Part shown: positions 61,001 through 64,000 of the stretch, piece after piece
Layout: each line of letters opens with the position of its first letter
How positions within the stretch are numbered: position 1 is the stretch's first letter
Assembly (NCBI GenBank): GCA_029204225.1
Contig: CM055113.1
Span: 10,690,364 to 10,754,363 of the forward strand
Source of the DNA: Diphasiastrum complanatum
Lineage: Eukaryota > Streptophyta > Lycopodiopsida > Lycopodiales > Lycopodiaceae
Direction: 5' to 3'
DNA length: 64,000 bases
Position numbers and translations under genes: made by a program
The notes under the pieces: model-generated
What the model was told of the DNA's origin: nothing
What the model saw: only the letters and a program-made list of their open reading frames with translations
The model's database searches: none

Positions 61001-62081
61001 ATAGCTCCTACTGAAAGAAGATTTTTAGCAAGTCCTGGTACATATAAGACATTCTTAATGACTTTGACTTCTCCTGATGGAAGCTTTACAGGTATTGTGC
61101 CCTTTCCCTTGACCTTGTGTGTTGAGTTGTCACCTAGGCACACCTCTTGTCCATCACTAATCCCCACAAAGGTATCAAACCAATCCCTATGAGGGGTCAT
61201 GTGCTTTGAAGCACCTGAGTCAATGTACCAACCACATGTTGTAGCTTGTGAAGCCAATGCAACAGAGAATAACTCAGCTTGCCTTATGTCACTCTGCTCC
61301 TCTCTTGCAACACTCTCAACAACATTTCCTCCTTGCTTCTTTGTGCCCTTCTTTTGGTCTGCAAGCTTCTTCCTACACTCAAAAGCAAAGTGTCCATATT
61401 TACCACACTCAAGTGTCTGTGGTGTTCCTTTGTTCTTGCCTTTACCTTTCTTCTTATCCTTAGCTGGATTTTGCTTCTTCTTAGAAGCAAAGGCATGCTC
61501 CTGGAAATCTTCCCTCTTGGAGAGATTAACTCTCCTCATCTCCTCCTGTAACAAGAGACCATAGACTTCTTCATAGGTAGGGATCTTCTCTCTCACTGAT
61601 ATCATCATCACAAAGATCTGATAAGCATATGATAAGCTATTCAGAACTATTGGCACCAAGTCTTTGTCAGCAATAGACTCTCCAAGTACAAAAAGCTGAT
61701 ATCTAATATCCTGAATCTTAGTAATTTGATCAGTAACTGTCTCCCCTGTCTCCATTCTGAGAGTATACAACTTGTTCTTCAAGTAGAGAAACCTAGTTGT
61801 ACTTGCTGGCTCATACAATGCACAAAGAATGTGCCATGCATCCACAGGCCCTTTGGCTGACCTGATTAGAGGAATCACATTACCCCTCACTGACATGTTG
61901 ATGATTCTGTTTGCCTTTTCCCCTCTCTTGATATAGTCCTTAAGTTCAAGTTCAGATGTTGGAACAGGCTCCTCACCTGTCACAAGCTTCCAACGTTCTT
62001 GATCTTGAATTTCCATATGCTAAAGTTAGTGCCATCAAGCCGGCTGGCTTCACTCAGCATGCTCTCTACAAGACTAGACAT
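58069..62081 (-). pseudogene. Copia Gag-Pol polyprotein of element C (one frameshift, two stops)
   Basis: The probable Gag start is ATG at 62079-62081 (RLDGTNFSIWKFK follows), but a frame shift near 62010 separates it from the main frame beginning 62016. Main-frame landmarks (residues from 62016): Gag to about 200; a knuckle-like ECGKYGHFAFEC lacking its first Cys; protease YIDSGASKHM (Asp 266); pre-integrase H399/H404/C432/C435; integrase HSDLWGP, LRSDGGGEF and GVAERKNRT. A TAA at 59860-59862 and a TAG at 59254-59256 interrupt the frame without shifting it. RT (QMDVKSAFLNG, LKKALYGLKQAPRAW, VLYVDDLVITGN) and RNase H (GFTDSDWAGDRDDRKSTTG, CDSQSCIQLAKNP, AADIFTKAL) are complete. The frame ends TGA at 58069-58071. 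Apart from these breaks it is near full length. Confidence 0.92.
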
Positions 62082-62490
62082 AGCTAGATAGAAATAAAAC
62101 ACAAAAGGCAAACTGGGGTTTTCACCCAACTAGGGTATGCAGGCACTTGCTCAATAACCCTCAGCTTCTGGATTTGAAACTATCCCCCTGTATGGCTGTC
62201 GTAGCCCTTGTCCAAGATCCACTCAGAACTTTCACTGAAGTCCCCACTGTAGAAAGTGCCCTCCTACAGTCCTGGCTGTCCAAAAAGACTCAAATTTTTT
62301 TGTCTCAAATTAGAAACTTTTTGGCTCCCTGTACTCCCCTTGCCAACAGTACTCCAACCATGCAGATAGCACAAAGATCAGATGCCCCTACAAAAAGTGC
62401 TCCCTCCTCAAAGGTAAGCTGCTCTCCAGGAATGGCAGGAATCTGATCAAAAACAGGTCCAAGCTTTCACCACACCACAGGCAACATAAC
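62082..62490 (-). other. Untranslated leader of copia C
   Basis: About 410 bases between primer site and Gag start. The plus frame 62147-62446 is a shadow with no known motif. Confidence 0.6.
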
Positions 62491-62504
62491 CTGCTCTGAT
62501 ACCA
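62491..62504 (-). promoter_or_regulatory. Primer binding site (element C)
   Basis: The minus strand reads TGGTATCAGAGCAG, matching initiator tRNA-Met, and directly touches the LTR end. Confidence 0.92.
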
Positions 62505-62895
62505 TGACGAATTCCAAGGCCCAGCTATGGAGTATCATAACAGCATAGTAAGCACACTATGAAAGCTTCAGAAAACCAGCTATGGAGTAGAACACAAAAG
62601 CAAGAGAGAGAGGACTTCAAACCTCACACAACATGAATGAATATTCAAAGTGTAGTAGGGCGTGGAAACCCCTCCAAAGTTTGGGCTACATATAGCATGT
62701 TATGTATAGAGGTGGTGTCTTGCTAATTCTAGCTCTAGAACCCACATGGGTCCTTAACCTACTTCATTTACTTGCCTAATTAGCACAAGTGGGGTGTACT
62801 ATGTACATAAATGTTTTACCCCCATGTCTTATGCACAACTTACAAGTTACAAGTATACAAGCCTTAAAGGGGCAAAATAGGCATTTATTTCAACA
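62505..62895 (-). repeat. 5' LTR of copia C
   Basis: It begins TGACGAATTCC and ends TTTCAACA on the plus strand, 391 bases, nearly identical to the 3' LTR. It carries a short (GA)n at about 62603-62612. Confidence 0.93.
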
Positions 62896-63089
62896 ACTCT
62901 GACGTCCAAAAGCTCTAACTACAACTTTTTGATAACATACAAAGGTGACCACAAGTCGGTGAGCCGTTTCAATAATCAAAATAATTACAAAACATCTAAA
63001 ATGTCCCCCAGGCTCCAAACTGAGACAGAGCTCCAAGAACACAAAGGGAGATTGCAGTAGACAAAACCGTCCCAACCAATCCTAGATCC

Positions 63090-63420
63090 AATACCGATCT
63101 AGCCCCCAAGCAATCCAGGAAATAGGCAAATCACAGGAAAAGCGCTTCACAATCTGACAGCATAACGGCCACAAGACTCTCCATGATAGAGCCCAGTTTA
63201 ACGCTAATCAACAGCGAGAACCTAGGGTCTATGAGGAAGGGGATTGGGTGTATCTTTCCCAAAAGACTCTAAGGTACTAAAGATTGGAAAATGTCCTAAG
63301 TTGCCACCTCGTTATGCTGGGCCTTTTCGGATTGTAGAGAAACTCAATCGGAATGCCTATCAACTAGACCTTAACAGTTCTTACATTTCATAAGAACTCT
63401 ACCAGCCTGAGGTCAATACT
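63090..63420 (+). pseudogene. Gypsy integrase C-terminal (GPF/Y) fragment
   Basis: The plus strand reads DRAQFNANQQREPRVYEEGD and WVYLSQKTL, a stop and shift near 63275, then LPPRYAGPFRIVEKLNRNAY and QLDLNSSYIS. GPF in this setting is the GPF/Y module at the end of Ty3/gypsy integrases, where it helps DNA binding. An in-frame stop follows near 63390. Upstream integrase catalytic domain is not present in the window; copia C begins 190 bases to the left. Confidence 0.75.
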
Positions 63421-63421
63421 C

Positions 63422-64000
63422 ATGAGGACACCTAATATGAAATTCGGTGATGCTGTTAAAGCTGTAGCAGATGAAGTCATCATGAGAGATCATACTGATT
63501 CTCACAACAGCGAAGACCAAGCATCTTTTGTCAGAAAAAACATAAAGAAAAAACCTAGAAGCAAAGCCCATCTTCAACCAAGCAAGAATGTAGCTAAAGG
63601 CCGCTTATGGTATGCAATTACTGCAAGAAAAAAGGACACTCGGAGAAGGATTGTTGGGGAAATCCCAACAACGTCTGCATTCATTGCAAGAAGAAGGGAC
63701 ACTCAGCATTTGATTGCTGGTACAATCCTAAGAGCAAGAACAAAGACAAAGCCCCTACTACAAAATCTTCCCATCAAAAAGAAGAGCCGGAGCAAGCTAT
63801 GGCAGCAAGAGATGTGCTCAATGCACGCTCAGACTTGAGGATTGTCATAGACTCTGGGGCCACGTCACACATCACCAGCAAAAAGAAAGTCCTAAAAGAC
63901 TATAAGACTTTCAATGGAGAAAGAGAAGTCATTCTTGGTGATAACAGCAAACACCACGTCATGGGGACTAGAACTCTACTTCTAAAGACTGTTTCTGGTT
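63422..64000 (+). pseudogene. Copia Gag end with two zinc knuckles and protease, running off the window
   Basis: Frame 63422-63612 gives a basic Gag linker (NIKKKPRSKAHLQPSKNVAK). A frame change near 63600 follows; the frame open from 63598 to the window end has two CCHC knuckles in tandem, CNYCKKKGHSEKDC and CIHCKKKGHSAFDC, then RIVIDSGATSHITSKKK, the copia protease active site, and GDNSKHHVMG. Two knuckles are unusual for plant copia, which generally have one. The rest of pol is expected right of the window. It follows the gypsy integrase fragment with almost no gap. Confidence 0.75.

Larger units (their letters stand above)
57685..62895 (-). mobile_element. Complete Ty1/copia retrotransposon C
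   Basis: LTRs at 57685-58074 and 62505-62895 are flanked by identical 5-base target duplications ACTCT (57680-57684, 62896-62900). The primer site (62491-62504) and polypurine tract (58075-58085) are in place, and gag-PR-IN-RT-RH follow one another between them on the minus strand. By my count the LTRs differ by about 7 substitutions and one indel in 390 bases, so insertion is recent. One frameshift in gag and two in-frame stops in pol prevent translation of a full polyprotein. Confidence 0.95.

Overview
The window is from a plant nuclear genome, almost certainly an angiosperm. The signs are Ty1/copia and Ty3/gypsy LTR retrotransposons with plant-type initiator-Met-tRNA primer sites, a LINE, a Helitron helicase, MITE-like foldbacks, very long (CT)n/(GA)n microsatellites, and exons of plant-type genes split by long introns. 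I cannot name the species; there is no rRNA, CRISPR or operon structure.

Layout. 1-7449 (minus strand): two nested gypsy elements. Element B (left part outside the window) is inserted in the integrase of older element A. 7450-9970: decayed repeats including a LINE-ORF1-like fragment. 10044-24731 (plus): a host gene for an SDS22/PP1R7-type leucine-rich-repeat protein, regulator of protein phosphatase 1. Four exons lie at 10044-11206 and the last exon is 13.4 kb downstream. That intron holds a LINE, a copia element (D) inserted in the LINE with target duplication CAAGT, and scrambled gypsy remnants. 25984-31616: AT-rich sequence with two foldback repeats and a tRNA-like short element. 32.2-37.7 kb: a copia element (E) that keeps gag/protease but has no reverse transcriptase, nested in a related older element. 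40.5-42.0 kb: a decayed DOG1-domain gene. 45.4-48.6 kb: a hAT-like MITE beside a Helitron helicase whose N-terminal half is inverted relative to its C-terminal half. 51.6-56.2 kb (minus): exons of a melibiase-family (alpha-galactosidase-like) gene. 57685-62895 (minus): a complete, recent copia element (C) with LTRs, primer site, polypurine tract and target duplication ACTCT. 63.1-64.0 kb: a gypsy integrase C-terminus directly followed by copia gag/protease running out of the window.

The host genes (SDS22-like, melibiase, DOG1-like) are unrelated. The rest is layered mobile DNA whose nesting gives a relative age order: A before B; LINE before D; E2 before E. None of the elements whose coding region is fully in view has an intact coding capacity. 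I found no convincing new biological system. The most unusual structures are the internally inverted Helitron helicase, the RT-less copia element E, the shortened integrase catalytic spacing in element C, and two foldback repeats built of nested palindromes.
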